Position numbers and translations under genes: made by a program. Positions 53,501 through 62,917 of a stretch of 64,000 bases of DNA are shown here, one piece after another. A model generated the notes under the pieces. That model was not told the DNA's origin, made no database searches, and saw only the letters and a list, made by a program, of their open reading frames with translations. The stretch is from Endotrypanum monterogeii. Taxonomy: Eukaryota > Euglenozoa > Kinetoplastea > Trypanosomatida > Trypanosomatidae. The DNA is taken from positions 673,180 to 737,179 of the forward strand of contig CM007346.1 of the NCBI GenBank assembly GCA_000333855.2. The letters run 5' to 3'. Every line of letters starts with the position of its first letter. Within the stretch, counting starts at the first letter, position 1.

Positions 53501-53772
53501 AGCTCGTGTGCAACTACGCCTACCCGAAGATGTGGGCACTGTACATCGCCGATCGTGAGGAGGATATGCACCGTCCAGAGAACATTGATACAAGCGTTTC
53601 GAGAAACAGGGACAGCAACCGTATGTCGGCGCAACATGCTGAGCAACTAAAAAACATGGACCCCCACTCCACCGAGATACACCGGTCCGGCTACTCCTCT
53701 GGTACACGCCGTGGGCATTGCAGGCCTAACTCAGAGGAAGAGCTAGTCAACAAGGCTCAGGACCATACGTAG
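44556..53772 (+). CDS. Giant protein: dynein-stalk-like N-terminus plus about 25 tandem FDG-W/VWALY modules (split by an assembly gap)
   Basis: Start at ATG 44556. I read one gene of about 3,075 residues although the frame closes at 50739-50741 and reopens after the N run at 50778-50787; the separate gap entry gives the reason. Residues 12-50 resemble a small SH3-like domain (VSVGDFVAIF, LHWTLGSVE). A coiled coil (about 55-140) leads into IPPRMVSLVIRAVMLLL (about 143-159), then RTWSQMQRVM, FRRRITGYDSF, FRYDRAMQGSMAVG and YYWVLAQLD (about 232-240), then a second coiled coil to about 295. That is the layout of a dynein heavy-chain stalk with its microtubule-binding domain, without AAA+ modules. 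A conserved block at about 338-395 follows. From about 468, some 25 modules of 85-105 residues each show F-[DE]-G-x2-W, AF-x2-D-[TA]-A and Y-P-x-VWALY. The tail is Arg/Ser/His-rich. A microtubule or flagellar scaffold is inferred. Confidence 0.82.
47400..47733 (+). repeat. Single A-type module, near-identical to two later copies
   Basis: About 325 bases from GAGAGGGTGAGTCTGCTATC are almost identical to 48939-49266 and 49920-50247 (a few substitutions such as GAGGGGCGC against GAAGGCGC). The copy ends abruptly at about 47733, where the sequence changes from CGCGGAGCAAAAG to CGCGATGCAAGG in the other copies. It sits between more divergent modules, so a piece of the array was copied here, or the reverse. 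Confidence 0.9.
48859..50741 (+). repeat. 981-bp tandem unit (three modules, A-B-C), two copies
   Basis: The 15-base anchor GAGCGCGTGTGGGCG occurs at 48861 and 49842, 981 bases (327 codons) apart. The DNA between is nearly identical, including third codon positions. Each unit encodes three modules: A (FEGDDWDILI), B (FEGEDWDYVW) and C (FEGSEWNSVV). The second copy runs into the assembly gap inside module C. Confidence 0.93.
50778..50787. other. Assembly gap (10 N) inside the giant repeat gene, preceded by low-quality sequence
   Basis: From about 50715 to 50777 the sequence is a degraded version of an intact copy: GACGGGTGCACATGTGGGGA against GACGTGCGCACAAGTGTGGA at 51571. The TAG at 50739-50741 falls where the intact copy reads a GAG codon. 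The anchor GAGCGCGTGTGGGCG lies 970 bases from its previous occurrence instead of 981. The missing 11 bases account exactly for the frame change across the gap. The true gap is about 21 bases if no unit is missing, but whole 870- or 981-bp units could also be collapsed here. Confidence 0.92.
50788..52527 (+). repeat. 870-bp tandem unit (three modules, D-B-C), two copies
   Basis: The anchor GAGCGCGTGTGGGCG occurs at 50812, 51682 and 52552, spaced exactly 870 bases (290 codons). Differences between the copies are few: ATGCAG against GTGCAG near 50851/51721, GGCGACGAG against GGTGACGAG, GAGACG against AAGACG near 52275, and GTAAGC against TTAAGC near 52489. Each unit encodes module D (FDGVKWARII), B and C; B and C are shared with the 981-bp units upstream. 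Confidence 0.94.
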
Positions 53773-55048
53773 AGGAGGATTGAGCCTCTCAAAACATACT
53801 CTCTGACCCACGTTCCGTCACGTGTTCGCCCCCCTCCCCCCCCCCTCGAACTGGTGGAACCTGTTAGCTGTTTCCCTAGGGGCGGGTAAGCAAATTTTTT
53901 TTTTTTTGACTGTTCGCGTGTGCGTAATATTCTTCTCTTTTCTCTCCCTTTGGATACAACTAAGCTGTAGTGCGTGTTGCATTTGAAACAAATGTGTGGC
54001 ATCTTTTCTCCCGTGGTTTGGCCCTCTCTTCGTGGGACATTGCTGTGATTATCTTTAGTTCTGTTCTACTTGCAGATGGTATTTTTGTCCGCGGAAAGTT
54101 CTTATTACCTTGTGCTCAGGCACACCGCATCCGTTTTAGTGCTGCGCCATGGAAACAGTAGCTGCGAGGTGAGGATGTGGTATATATATATATATATATA
54201 TATACGTACTCAGGAAAGCTCGTGCATCTGTGAGTGTTGATGGGTTTTGTAACACCCTATCAGTATCGTTTCCCTTCAAGTGACTCGAGGTGCGCTGTCT
54301 TGGTTCACGACGGAGGCTTGTTCGTCGCGGGTGAGTCTCCCCTTTCTTTACCTCACCCCCTTCTTAAATTCAAGTTTGTTCCTTGCGCAGCGCCACTGAT
54401 TTGAAGCGAACGTTTCTGGTTTTTCATGTATGTTTTTTTTTCGCCTCCCTAGAGGTAAAGAAAAAAAATTGTCGTTCGAGGCCTCTTCGTAAAATGTTGT
54501 GCTCTCGCATGCTGCTCCGATCTCTTGTGTGACACAGCTCAGTCATACCCCAGTCCACTTTTTTATTTGATGATACGTGCTCCGGCGACACTCTTGCCGC
54601 CCAACAGGTTCTCGTTTTTTTTTTTTCGCATCATCTCGACACACGGACATCTTCTGTCGAATCTCTCTCTCTATCTTTCCATCAACCAACTGCGTCCATG
54701 TGTTTTCTCTTCTCGCTCTTTCTCCCCCGTCATTCACACAAATCTCTTCACCACTACCCTTGTTGCTGTCTCCACCGATTTCTTTAATCGAACATTACGT
54801 GCGAGTGGGATTTCTGCACTCTTCACGGTGGTTCATCAGTCATAGCCAGTCTGTCTGTCTCGTTTTTTTTTTTTTTTTGAGTACAATCGCAGTGTCATTG
54901 CCTCCTCGCCCTTCCTTGTGCTCCCCAGCATACACTATTTTTAACTTTCGGCTTCACTCTCTTGTCGTTGTTCGGCTTCCTCGATCCGCTACCCCTCTCC
55001 CCCCTACGCGTGCACGTGTCGCACAGACAAAAAAAAAGATATTCTAAG
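53773..55048 (+). other. Intergenic spacer between the two stalk-family paralogues
   Basis: No supported gene. C run at 53828-53846, T run at 53896-53908, (TA)n at 54181-54205 and a T16 run at 54865-54880. The acceptor for the downstream gene is annotated separately. Confidence 0.65.
54927..54928 (+). promoter_or_regulatory. Predicted spliced-leader trans-splice acceptor AG
   Basis: A T16 run and then the C/T-rich stretch CCTCCTCGCCCTTCCTTGTG precede CTCCCCAG ending at 54928, 120 bases before ATG 55049. Other AGs lie closer to the start, so this choice is tentative. Confidence 0.4.
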
Positions 55049-57397
55049 ATGTCTGAACAATCTAGTGAGCTCAACTTTGAGGAGGTGCCGCCGGTCGCGG
55101 AGCCGGCTCCGATCGACACCGTGGCCATGGTATACTCCACGGATCTCCACATTGGCGACTACGTCGGCTTCCAGCGCATCTCACCGAATAAGGAGTGGAG
55201 GCTGTCCCTCGGCAAAGTAGTTGGCTTCCCGTCACCACTTACCGTCAAGGTTGCTCGCTTTGATGCGATCAACGAGGCAACGGTGACACGGGACCCCGTC
55301 TCCGAGGAAAAGATTCGCCAGAAGGCCGAGAAGGAGAAGAAGATGGACATTTGGCGAAACCGAGAGGCGCTCCGGGAGAACCTTGCGCAGGCATCCGTGC
55401 GGGAGGCAGAGGCAACGCAGCATCTTTTTGCGATGCGGGAGGAGACAGTGTTGCGCCAGACGACTACCGGTGATGGTGTGGCGAAGTCGCTGGAGAACCT
55501 GGACAGGGTCCGTAGTGACCTTCGGACGATTCCGTCGAAGGAGTGGCGCGCTCTGCGCAACCCTTTCCCTCCCAGCGCCGAGGTGATAGGCGTGATGCGC
55601 TCCGTGATGCTCATCCTCTATGAGGACAGCGTGTATCTATGGGAAGACATCCAGGATGTTATGGGCAGTCCAGACTTCATTGAGCGTGTTATGTGCTGGG
55701 ACTGCACTGGCACACCAATGTCTCTGGCACGCCGCCGGAAGATCGTTGCTCTGTGCGCCGGCCAAGATGTGGCTGGGTCCACTTCAGCAAAGAAGCGCCA
55801 GCGCTCTGGAGCCAAGGCCCGTGCTTCCGCGGGTGCACTCTTCGTGGAGGAGCAGAGCTCTAGCTCGAGCAACTTCACCATCTTTGACAAGTGCATGCGC
55901 GCCTGGATCAACGCGCAGATGGCCTGCTCTGAGGCTGCACGCGAGCAGGAGATGCTCATCAACGACTGTTTCGCTAAACAAATGGAGCAGCGAGTGCTGC
56001 TGCGCGAGATTAACGATATGCGCGTGGGCATTTCCTCGATCGAGGTTCAGATGCTGGAGATGAAAAACAGCATTCTCGGCATCGATGATGCACCAAAGCC
56101 TATCATGCCTCTCGAGGCGTATCCTACTGACACGGTCTTCTACAAATGCACCTATTCCGGCCCTGACAACCGGTTCATGGCGGAGATCATCTTGCGCGAT
56201 GCCATCATTATCAACTTCGGCACCACCCTCGAGGAGGACGTGAATGGATACATTCATCTCAACCCCTCCCAAGCAGAAAAGCTGCACAACGCCATCATCA
56301 GTGCCAATATTCGCCACGATGCGCTGGAGATGGAGGAGCTGCTGCTGCGCAAGGAGCGTGAAGAGCAGGAGATGGCTGAGCTCAAGGCTCGCATACAGCT
56401 GCTGCGCAGCAAGCGGTCGCTTACGGCGGAAGAGGAGGAGGAGCTGGCGCAGCTGGAGAAACTTTACGCCGATGTCGAGCGCCGTCATCTTGCGACGCTG
56501 TCTCGTATTGCCGACTTGTACGCCTGCGGCCGAGGTGCGCGCGAGATCACGTTGGCCATCAAGCGCCCAGGGTTCTCCTACACTCGCCTGCACTGCAAGA
56601 TGTCGGGTGACTGGGGGATGATCCTCAACGACACCGAACGCTACAACGGGATGATCGCTGCATTTTGTGAGGATGTCTCCATCCTGTTAAACCTTCCTGC
56701 TGCCTATGTGCTTGACATTGATGCCGCCTCGGGATCTCTGCTTATCGATTTCACTGTGAAGCACAACGGAGATCTGGACGATGATGCGCTTCAGGATCTC
56801 ATCAATAAAGGGGCTTTTTCTGCTCTTTGTATGTTCTATGAGAAGGTCACCTTCAAGAAGACATCGCCCCTCAATACCAGCCAGCAGCAGGAGGCGTACG
56901 ACCGTGAGCAGCGCCTCTCTGCACGAGTGCCTATCTCCGGCATGGGCATAAAACAGGTTCTATCAGACTACTACAATGCCGATGGATCACTAGACGACGA
57001 GTTTAGTGACGCGGTTAAGGCTCACCCGGATTACCGCGCGGCCGTCATTACGATCCCCCCTCTTCGCGAGGACTATGATGATGTTCTCGTTCGTGGTGCC
57101 GTGGAGCGATGCTTTGAGGATAGTGGCGAGGCACCGGACGCGGCGATAGCGGCGAGCGTTCTTTCATCGGCACGGAACATCCGCGGGACTAGGGCGGGGC
57201 ATGGGGCCCTCGGCGCAGCACATGCGAGCGAGGGTCTTACGGATACCCAGGGGACCACGGACGCCTATGGCCACGTGGATAAGTCCGAGGAAGTCGTCCT
57301 TACTGGTGCTGCAACTGACCTGGAGGATACCTCGAGCGAGACCGCCGCGGCTGCCGAAGACAAGAACGCGCGCACCCTTGCCAGCAATATGGCGTAG
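55049..57397 (+). CDS. Dynein-stalk-like coiled-coil protein with one FDG-W/VWALY-type module (782 aa)
   Basis: 782 residues from the first in-frame ATG at 55049, and a clear paralogue of the N-terminal part of the giant gene upstream. Residues 34-75 form the SH3-like region (LHIGDYVGF, EWRLSLGKVVGF). A coiled coil (about 87-140) leads to EWRALRNPFPP (about 165), VIGVMRSVMLILYED, YLWEDIQDVMGSPDFIERV and CWD (about 218). The second half of the stalk domain has FTIFDKCMRAWINAQMACS (about 276-294), then a return coiled coil to about 345. This order matches a dynein stalk and microtubule-binding domain without a motor. The block at about 360-415 (DAIIINFGTTLEEDVNGYIHL) aligns with NIVANFGSITLQEKEDGYTM in the giant protein. 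A Glu-rich coiled coil (425-490) precedes one module (about 500-601: SGDWGMILN, AAFCEDVSILLNL, GSLLIDFTVKH, LCMFYEKV). The tail is disordered and acidic. Axonemal or cortical microtubule binding is inferred. Confidence 0.83.
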   Translation: MSEQSSELNFEEVPPVAEPAPIDTVAMVYSTDLHIGDYVGFQRISPNKEWRLSLGKVVGFPSPLTVKVARFDAINEATVTRDPVSEEKIRQKAEKEKKMDIWRNREALRENLAQASVREAEATQHLFAMREETVLRQTTTGDGVAKSLENLDRVRSDLRTIPSKEWRALRNPFPPSAEVIGVMRSVMLILYEDSVYLWEDIQDVMGSPDFIERVMCWDCTGTPMSLARRRKIVALCAGQDVAGSTSAKKRQRSGAKARASAGALFVEEQSSSSSNFTIFDKCMRAWINAQMACSEAAREQEMLINDCFAKQMEQRVLLREINDMRVGISSIEVQMLEMKNSILGIDDAPKPIMPLEAYPTDTVFYKCTYSGPDNRFMAEIILRDAIIINFGTTLEEDVNGYIHLNPSQAEKLHNAIISANIRHDALEMEELLLRKEREEQEMAELKARIQLLRSKRSLTAEEEEELAQLEKLYADVERRHLATLSRIADLYACGRGAREITLAIKRPGFSYTRLHCKMSGDWGMILNDTERYNGMIAAFCEDVSILLNLPAAYVLDIDAASGSLLIDFTVKHNGDLDDDALQDLINKGAFSALCMFYEKVTFKKTSPLNTSQQQEAYDREQRLSARVPISGMGIKQVLSDYYNADGSLDDEFSDAVKAHPDYRAAVITIPPLREDYDDVLVRGAVERCFEDSGEAPDAAIAASVLSSARNIRGTRAGHGALGAAHASEGLTDTQGTTDAYGHVDKSEEVVLTGAATDLEDTSSETAAAAEDKNARTLASNMA

Positions 57398-58967
57398 TCT
57401 GCCCCGAACCCCCTTTTTTCAGACTGGGGGGGGGAGATGGAGAGACATCGCCGACGGCGCACTGACTGAAAAAAAAAAAACCTTCCGCTGTTGAGCGGAA
57501 GAAATCGATGTCTGCAGGTAAGGTAGCGAGTGAGCGTGGATCATGACGCACTGACCTCATACAGAAGGAACAAGATGCGCTGGGGGTGAATGCAGCGGCG
57601 TGCATAAATTACTTATGTACACAAGGGGGGTAAGGGGGGGCGGGGATAAGATGCCTCTTCGTCGACATCTTTGACTGTATATATATATCGATGGATACTT
57701 GGACGAGTGGTGTGAGATGGCGGCTGTGATTTGGTGTGTGTGTGTGTGTGTCTGTGTGTGTGTCGGTTTGTTTTCTCCTCTCTTGTTTTCCCTCTCGCCT
57801 TCTCTTCCTCTCCTTTCGCTTTCCTGTATCGTTGATGTTACTTGAGATTTTTTTTTTTTAACGCTTGTCTGCCTCTCTCTATTTATCTAATATATATGTA
57901 TATGTTTCTAGATGATTGCCGTTTCTTTCTTCTCCTTTCCTTCCTCCCATTTTATGTCAGTCGGAAATCTAGAGCACTAGCGTCTGATAGATAAAAAAGG
58001 CTCATTGCTCTTTATGTCCCTTCAAGGGGGCTCAAGGCACACACACACACACACATTTTGTAGAGGGTATTCTATGAATTATGTATGTTTGTGTACATGT
58101 CTTTGCACCCGTCATACAGTTGTCGTTCTTTCGGGTCACGAGATAGCGTATTAGGGGGAACAAAGGGAAGGGAAAAAGAAAGCAACAACAACAAAAACAG
58201 AGGCCGACTCTTGCAACCCTTTCATCTCCCCCTCCCCCTCGTCCCTTTTTCGGGTTTTTTTTTCTGTCTCTTTTCTTTTTTTTTTTTTACTACACACATG
58301 GCACACCTGAAACAACAACGGAGAAGAACGAAAAAAAAGGAAGAAATTTCTTTTTTCTCTGCGGTTGGGGAAAACAACAACAAAAAAGTGCGCACGGATT
58401 TTTGGCTACATCACTACGATACTTTTTTTGTTGTTTTCATTTTTTTTTTTGAGTGAGGGTGGTGGTAGTTTAGGAAAGGCCATGCATTGAAAACTCTTCA
58501 CCAGTCCCTCTCCTTGCTTCGGTGAACGTAGATAGCGGATTTGATCTTGATGGGGTTCTCGCGCTCACGGCGACGTCTTTGGGCTCCTCCACTCTTTCTC
58601 GCTCTTCTCTTTGGCGTCTTTTTTTTTCTTGTGTCTGTGCAAAACCGCTTTTTTTTTTTGAACGACTGTGCACGCATCACTTGTGCCTCCCTTTCGCCTC
58701 ACTTCACCCTTAATTGAGCAAGGCGATCGACGCTGACCTCCTCATTCTCCGAATGCCCATTCCCATCGTTCTCCTCCGCGTGCTCAGATGTGCGACATAT
58801 TAATAGTGTACTCCATTTTTATTTCCTCGCACGCGTGTGTGTATGTGTGTGGGTGTTTACACCTTTGAAGCGTCCTTGTCTTCTTCAATGATTTTTATCC
58901 CTGTACTCTTGTCTCTGTTTAGGTGACAATGTTTTCTGATACTTGTTTTCCTCGTCTTTTGTTCTAC

Positions 58968-58999
<32 letters not shown>

Positions 59000-59602
59000 A
59001 TGTGTGGGTAGGTGCTTGCGACTCTCTTTTTGGCTTATCGTTGCTTGTCGCTCCCCTCTCCTCCCCTCCCCTGTGTGTTCAGTACTTACCTGCTGTCCCC
59101 AGCATCCTCAGCAGAGTTGAAGATTTCTATTATGAGGACTTGGGGGCTGCCTGTGTTGTTGTTCAATGCGAGTGGGCAGGTAGTCCCTCCATCCCCTTCC
59201 GTACTCTATTGCTTTGTTCTCATCGAGTATCGGGGAGGGGGGGGGGGAAGGGAGAGGGGAATAATGGCTGAGTGAAGTGGAGTGTTTGTTCTCATGTCTT
59301 CTATTCTATTTTTTTTTTTTCATGCCGTCGTTGATCGATCTTTCCTTCTCTTGAGGTTTTCTAGTGAACCACGAAAGCAGCCTGCTGGACCTCAACGACT
59401 TGTCTGAACACAGTGATGAGGCGTCTTTAAGTTTGTGTTCCCAGTGCACAGTACTGGTGCCCGAAGAGGTCATGAACATCTCGATGCGCTTCAAATAAGC
59501 TGCCTGAAGACACTGCCCCATCTCTTCTCTTCTCTTCTCTTCACCCGATCTCACTGCACGCATACGGCGATGGGCTAGTATCTATCTATCTATATTTATA
59601 AT

Positions 59603-59665
<63 letters not shown>

Positions 59666-60836
59666 CAGACAGATGCGTTGCAGATGACTCTCCGTTCTCA
59701 TATTCCTCTCCCTCCAACACACACACACACACAGACACACACACACACACACAGACACACACGCAGAGATTCAGTTTGGTACATATGTGTTCTCACAAAC
59801 ACCCTCTTTTTCCCTTCTGGAGGCAGCGAATCACAATGGGGTTTGGAGAGGGAATAAGTAGTTGAGAGTAGTGGAATGAGGCGCACCTCCTCTTTCACCA
59901 GTGTTCTACGACACCAAAACAAAAGTCTCAATTACGCCATCGCTTGCACACTGAAAGGTCTACGCGGGGAGGCGAGGAGGCTCAGACACGGGCCCTTGTC
60001 CCCTTCAACGCAGATGTACAGTCGCCATCACACAGGGTGAAGTTGTTTGTATTGATCAAGTCTCTATACAACCCTTCATTCCCTATTCCGATGGCGCATG
60101 ACTCTCATCGCTTTATTCTCGCTCGTCCACTCACGCCGGAGCGCTAGATCTATTTCAGTCATTTTTTTCTCCATCATCACCCTCCTTTCCTTCGATCACG
60201 CAAGCAAGCTACAAGGTAGGCACGCAGTCGCCTGCACACCGGCAAGGTGCAAAGGGGCAATAGAATACTTGTTGGTGCCAACGGCTTCGCGAGCAATGTA
60301 GACAATACCAGAACTCGATGCTTCTTTTACAGGTATTTCAATGCTCATCATCTTTCTCTCACGCCCATTTTTTTTTTTTGCTTTGGCTTTGTGCTTTTTA
60401 TGTGCATGTGTGCGCTCTTCATATTGACTGCGTCTGTGGATAGTAGAATCAAAGTAGGGGTCAGACTGGCGTCGTGCGTGAAAGTATGATCTACACCACA
60501 GCTGCTCCTCCTCATATATATATATATATTTCGTGTTTGTGTTGATACCGCTGCTGCTGCCTCGGCTGCGCTTTTGTTCATCTGTTGGTCACACAAAGCA
60601 GTTCTTTTATTAGTTATTCCGTTCCATTCTGTTAAAGCTACTTCTCATAATTCTCCGTGAAACCACGGGTGATCAACCCAGCGGTGTGCAAAGCAAGCGT
60701 GCAGCGCTCACTCTCATCGTCTTCGCTATTATTATCATCATCATCAGCAGCATCCTATTGCTGCCACTATATTGAAGAAGACAAGAAGGGCGGAAAGGGA
60801 TATCAACGATACCGTGGAAAGGGCAACCAAGGCTAC
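57398..60836 (+). other. Long intergenic region (3.4 kb), including the 5' leader of SCO1
   Basis: No supported gene. An inverted pair of short sequences at about 57470-57500 (A run, CTTCCGCTGTTGAGCGGAAG) can form a small hairpin after the upstream stop. (GT)n at 57736-57764, T runs at 57850-57860, 58254-58290 and 58440-58450, (TA)n at about 59600-59648 followed by (GT)n, and (CA)n at 59718-59762. From 60657 the SCO1 frame is open but has no ATG before 60837. Confidence 0.6.
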
Positions 60837-62129
60837 ATGCGAGCTCAAGGACGTAATGTGCAGCGCTTTCATGGCAGGGGGAGCGGTGTGAGGTGTATGT
60901 TTTCTGCCACTGCACCTGTCGTCTGGTGTAGTAGCTCATCAAGGTGGTACAGCACTCGTTTCAGTTGTGGCACCACGTACGGTGCACCGGCTGCTCTTCC
61001 AGCCACTAGTCACTCCTCTTTTTCATATCGCTGCAGGGTACGTCGTGTTGTCATCAATCCTCCTTGGACTCAAGTGGGTGCAGCGTCCATGTCTGGCTTG
61101 TCTGGCTGCTTTCGGTACGCCTCCAATGCTGCCCGCAGCGGCGGTAAAGATATAGACATCGTCGACCAGGAGAAGCCCATTCATATCCGCGTTGCAGAGC
61201 AGAAGGACAGCCAAATATACACGTACAATGAGTACGTCGAGAAACATGAGATGGAGGAGCGAGCGGGTCGGACAATAAGCGAGACCGTCGATGAGATGCG
61301 CGATAACCCGGTATGGATGCTATGGGCACTCGGGTTCCTGGCGCTGGGGGTAATGACGGTTGTTGTGTCCATTCGAATTCGCCGAGAGCAGCTACGCTTC
61401 GACCCGAGGCTTCGTGCAGTGAAGTCCTTCGATAGTGCTGACGGGCCCAGCATTGGTGGGCCCTTCACTTTGGTGGATGTCAAGACGGGAAAACGTGTTA
61501 CGGATGCAGACTTCAAGGGAAAATGGTTGTACATCTACTTTGGGTTCACCAATTGCCCTGATGTTTGTCCGGAGGAGATGGCGAAGATGGCTCGTGTCAT
61601 TAAGCACCTCGACAAGAAAGTGGGAAAGAACTATTGGCAGCCTATATTCATCTCTCTCGACCCCAAGCGGGACACACCGGCGAAAGTGCGTGAGTACTTG
61701 AGCGATTTCTCACCGCGCGTTATGGGTCTCGTAGGGACGCAGGAGGAAGTGGAGGAGGCGGCTCGGCAGTACCGTGTTTACTTCGCCATCCCAGATGAGG
61801 AGGCCATGTCTGAAGACGACTACTTGGTAGACCACTCCATCATCATGTACCTTATGGATCCCGAAGGGCGTTTCTCAGATTATACGACGAAGGAGTTCCA
61901 ATGGTTTGAGAGCTACAGCAAGCTATTGCGCCGCATGATGGACTACGAGCAGAAAAAGTCGACCGAGCAGCAGCAGCGGGCGCTGCGTGGGGAGGAGCCG
62001 TTGGCGGCTGGCGAGATGCCGGCCAATTTAGTTGTAGCGAATGTCGCGTCCATGGTCGATAACGCGGAGGCCCGGGCCGCACAGCAGGCGGCACTTGATA
62101 ATCGATCGAGAGGTCTGTCTTCACTTTGA
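60837..62129 (+). CDS. SCO1: SCO1/SenC copper chaperone for cytochrome c oxidase assembly
   Basis: 430 residues from the first in-frame ATG at 60837; ATG 60897 (MFSATAPVVW) is an alternative start. SCO1 delivers copper to the CuA site of cytochrome oxidase subunit 2 at the mitochondrial inner membrane. The N-terminus is rich in Arg and Ser with few acidic residues, as in a mitochondrial presequence. One transmembrane helix lies at about 159-181 (MLWALGFLALGVMTVVVSI), placing the C-terminal domain in the intermembrane space. The thioredoxin-like domain carries the copper ligands C240 and C244 in the CPDVC motif, directly after FTNCPDVC-type context (YIYFGFTN), and H333 in DHSIIMYLMDP. FISLDPKRDTPAKVREYL is another family signature. 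All three ligands are intact, so a working chaperone is expected. The long N-terminal region and the Gln/Ala-rich C-terminal extension are longer than in yeast or human SCO1. Confidence 0.93.
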   Translation: MRAQGRNVQRFHGRGSGVRCMFSATAPVVWCSSSSRWYSTRFSCGTTYGAPAALPATSHSSFSYRCRVRRVVINPPWTQVGAASMSGLSGCFRYASNAARSGGKDIDIVDQEKPIHIRVAEQKDSQIYTYNEYVEKHEMEERAGRTISETVDEMRDNPVWMLWALGFLALGVMTVVVSIRIRREQLRFDPRLRAVKSFDSADGPSIGGPFTLVDVKTGKRVTDADFKGKWLYIYFGFTNCPDVCPEEMAKMARVIKHLDKKVGKNYWQPIFISLDPKRDTPAKVREYLSDFSPRVMGLVGTQEEVEEAARQYRVYFAIPDEEAMSEDDYLVDHSIIMYLMDPEGRFSDYTTKEFQWFESYSKLLRRMMDYEQKKSTEQQQRALRGEEPLAAGEMPANLVVANVASMVDNAEARAAQQAALDNRSRGLSSL

Positions 62130-62917
62130 CCTGTAAGGTCGTTAGCTACGGACAGCCAAAAAAAAAAAAACAGCAGGAGGAGGAGGTCACCTAACTCGAC
62201 TCGCCAAATGGATTTAGCGGTTGTCCACTGATGGCGGACGCTGACCCGCATCACGGCGAGGTCACCTCGCGCATATAACCCTTCACCTCAACGTACACCG
62301 GGGTTCCCACAGCGTGCATCTCAGTGGGTGTGCAGGAGTAGGTAGGGGTATGTGTGGGTGGAGGTGTGACTGTTGTTGTTGTCTGACGGGTTCTCAACTC
62401 CACTACGGGAGGCAGAGGGGGTATACCGAGTTGGCGCTTAGATACATTCGCTGTGCATATGTGTGCAGGACGCTTCGATCTTCGAGGTCGCACTTCACCC
62501 AATAGTGTAATGTGTATAATGCATTTGCGTCCGCGCTGGCGCACATTGAAGAACAACTTCTCTCAATCTACAATCAATCGCCTTCTCTCCGCCGTCTCCT
62601 GGTCGCCTAATTCCCTTGTGCGTGATCGCCATTCTCTTATTATCTGTATCACTCTGATAGCAGCAGCTCCTCTTCTTTTCCCTCTTCCCCACGCGCGTGT
62701 AGTCCTCATCCCTTTTCTATATTATTATTATATACACACATATATACACACACATAAATATATATATATATATATATAATATTATCTTTTGGATTTTCAG
62801 GCATTGTAACCCCTCCTCAAGTAGAGTCACCGTTGAACTTTCTCTCACCTAACACACACACACACACACACACACACGCCTCACCTGTACTCTCCCCACC
62901 ATCATTGCTACTAAGCA
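62130..62917 (+). other. Intergenic spacer
   Basis: No supported gene. A run at 62158-62170, TA/CA tracts at 62727-62778 and (CA)n at 62852-62877. The AG at 62799-62800 (TTTTGGATTTTCAG) is a plausible spliced-leader acceptor for the next gene. Confidence 0.6.
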
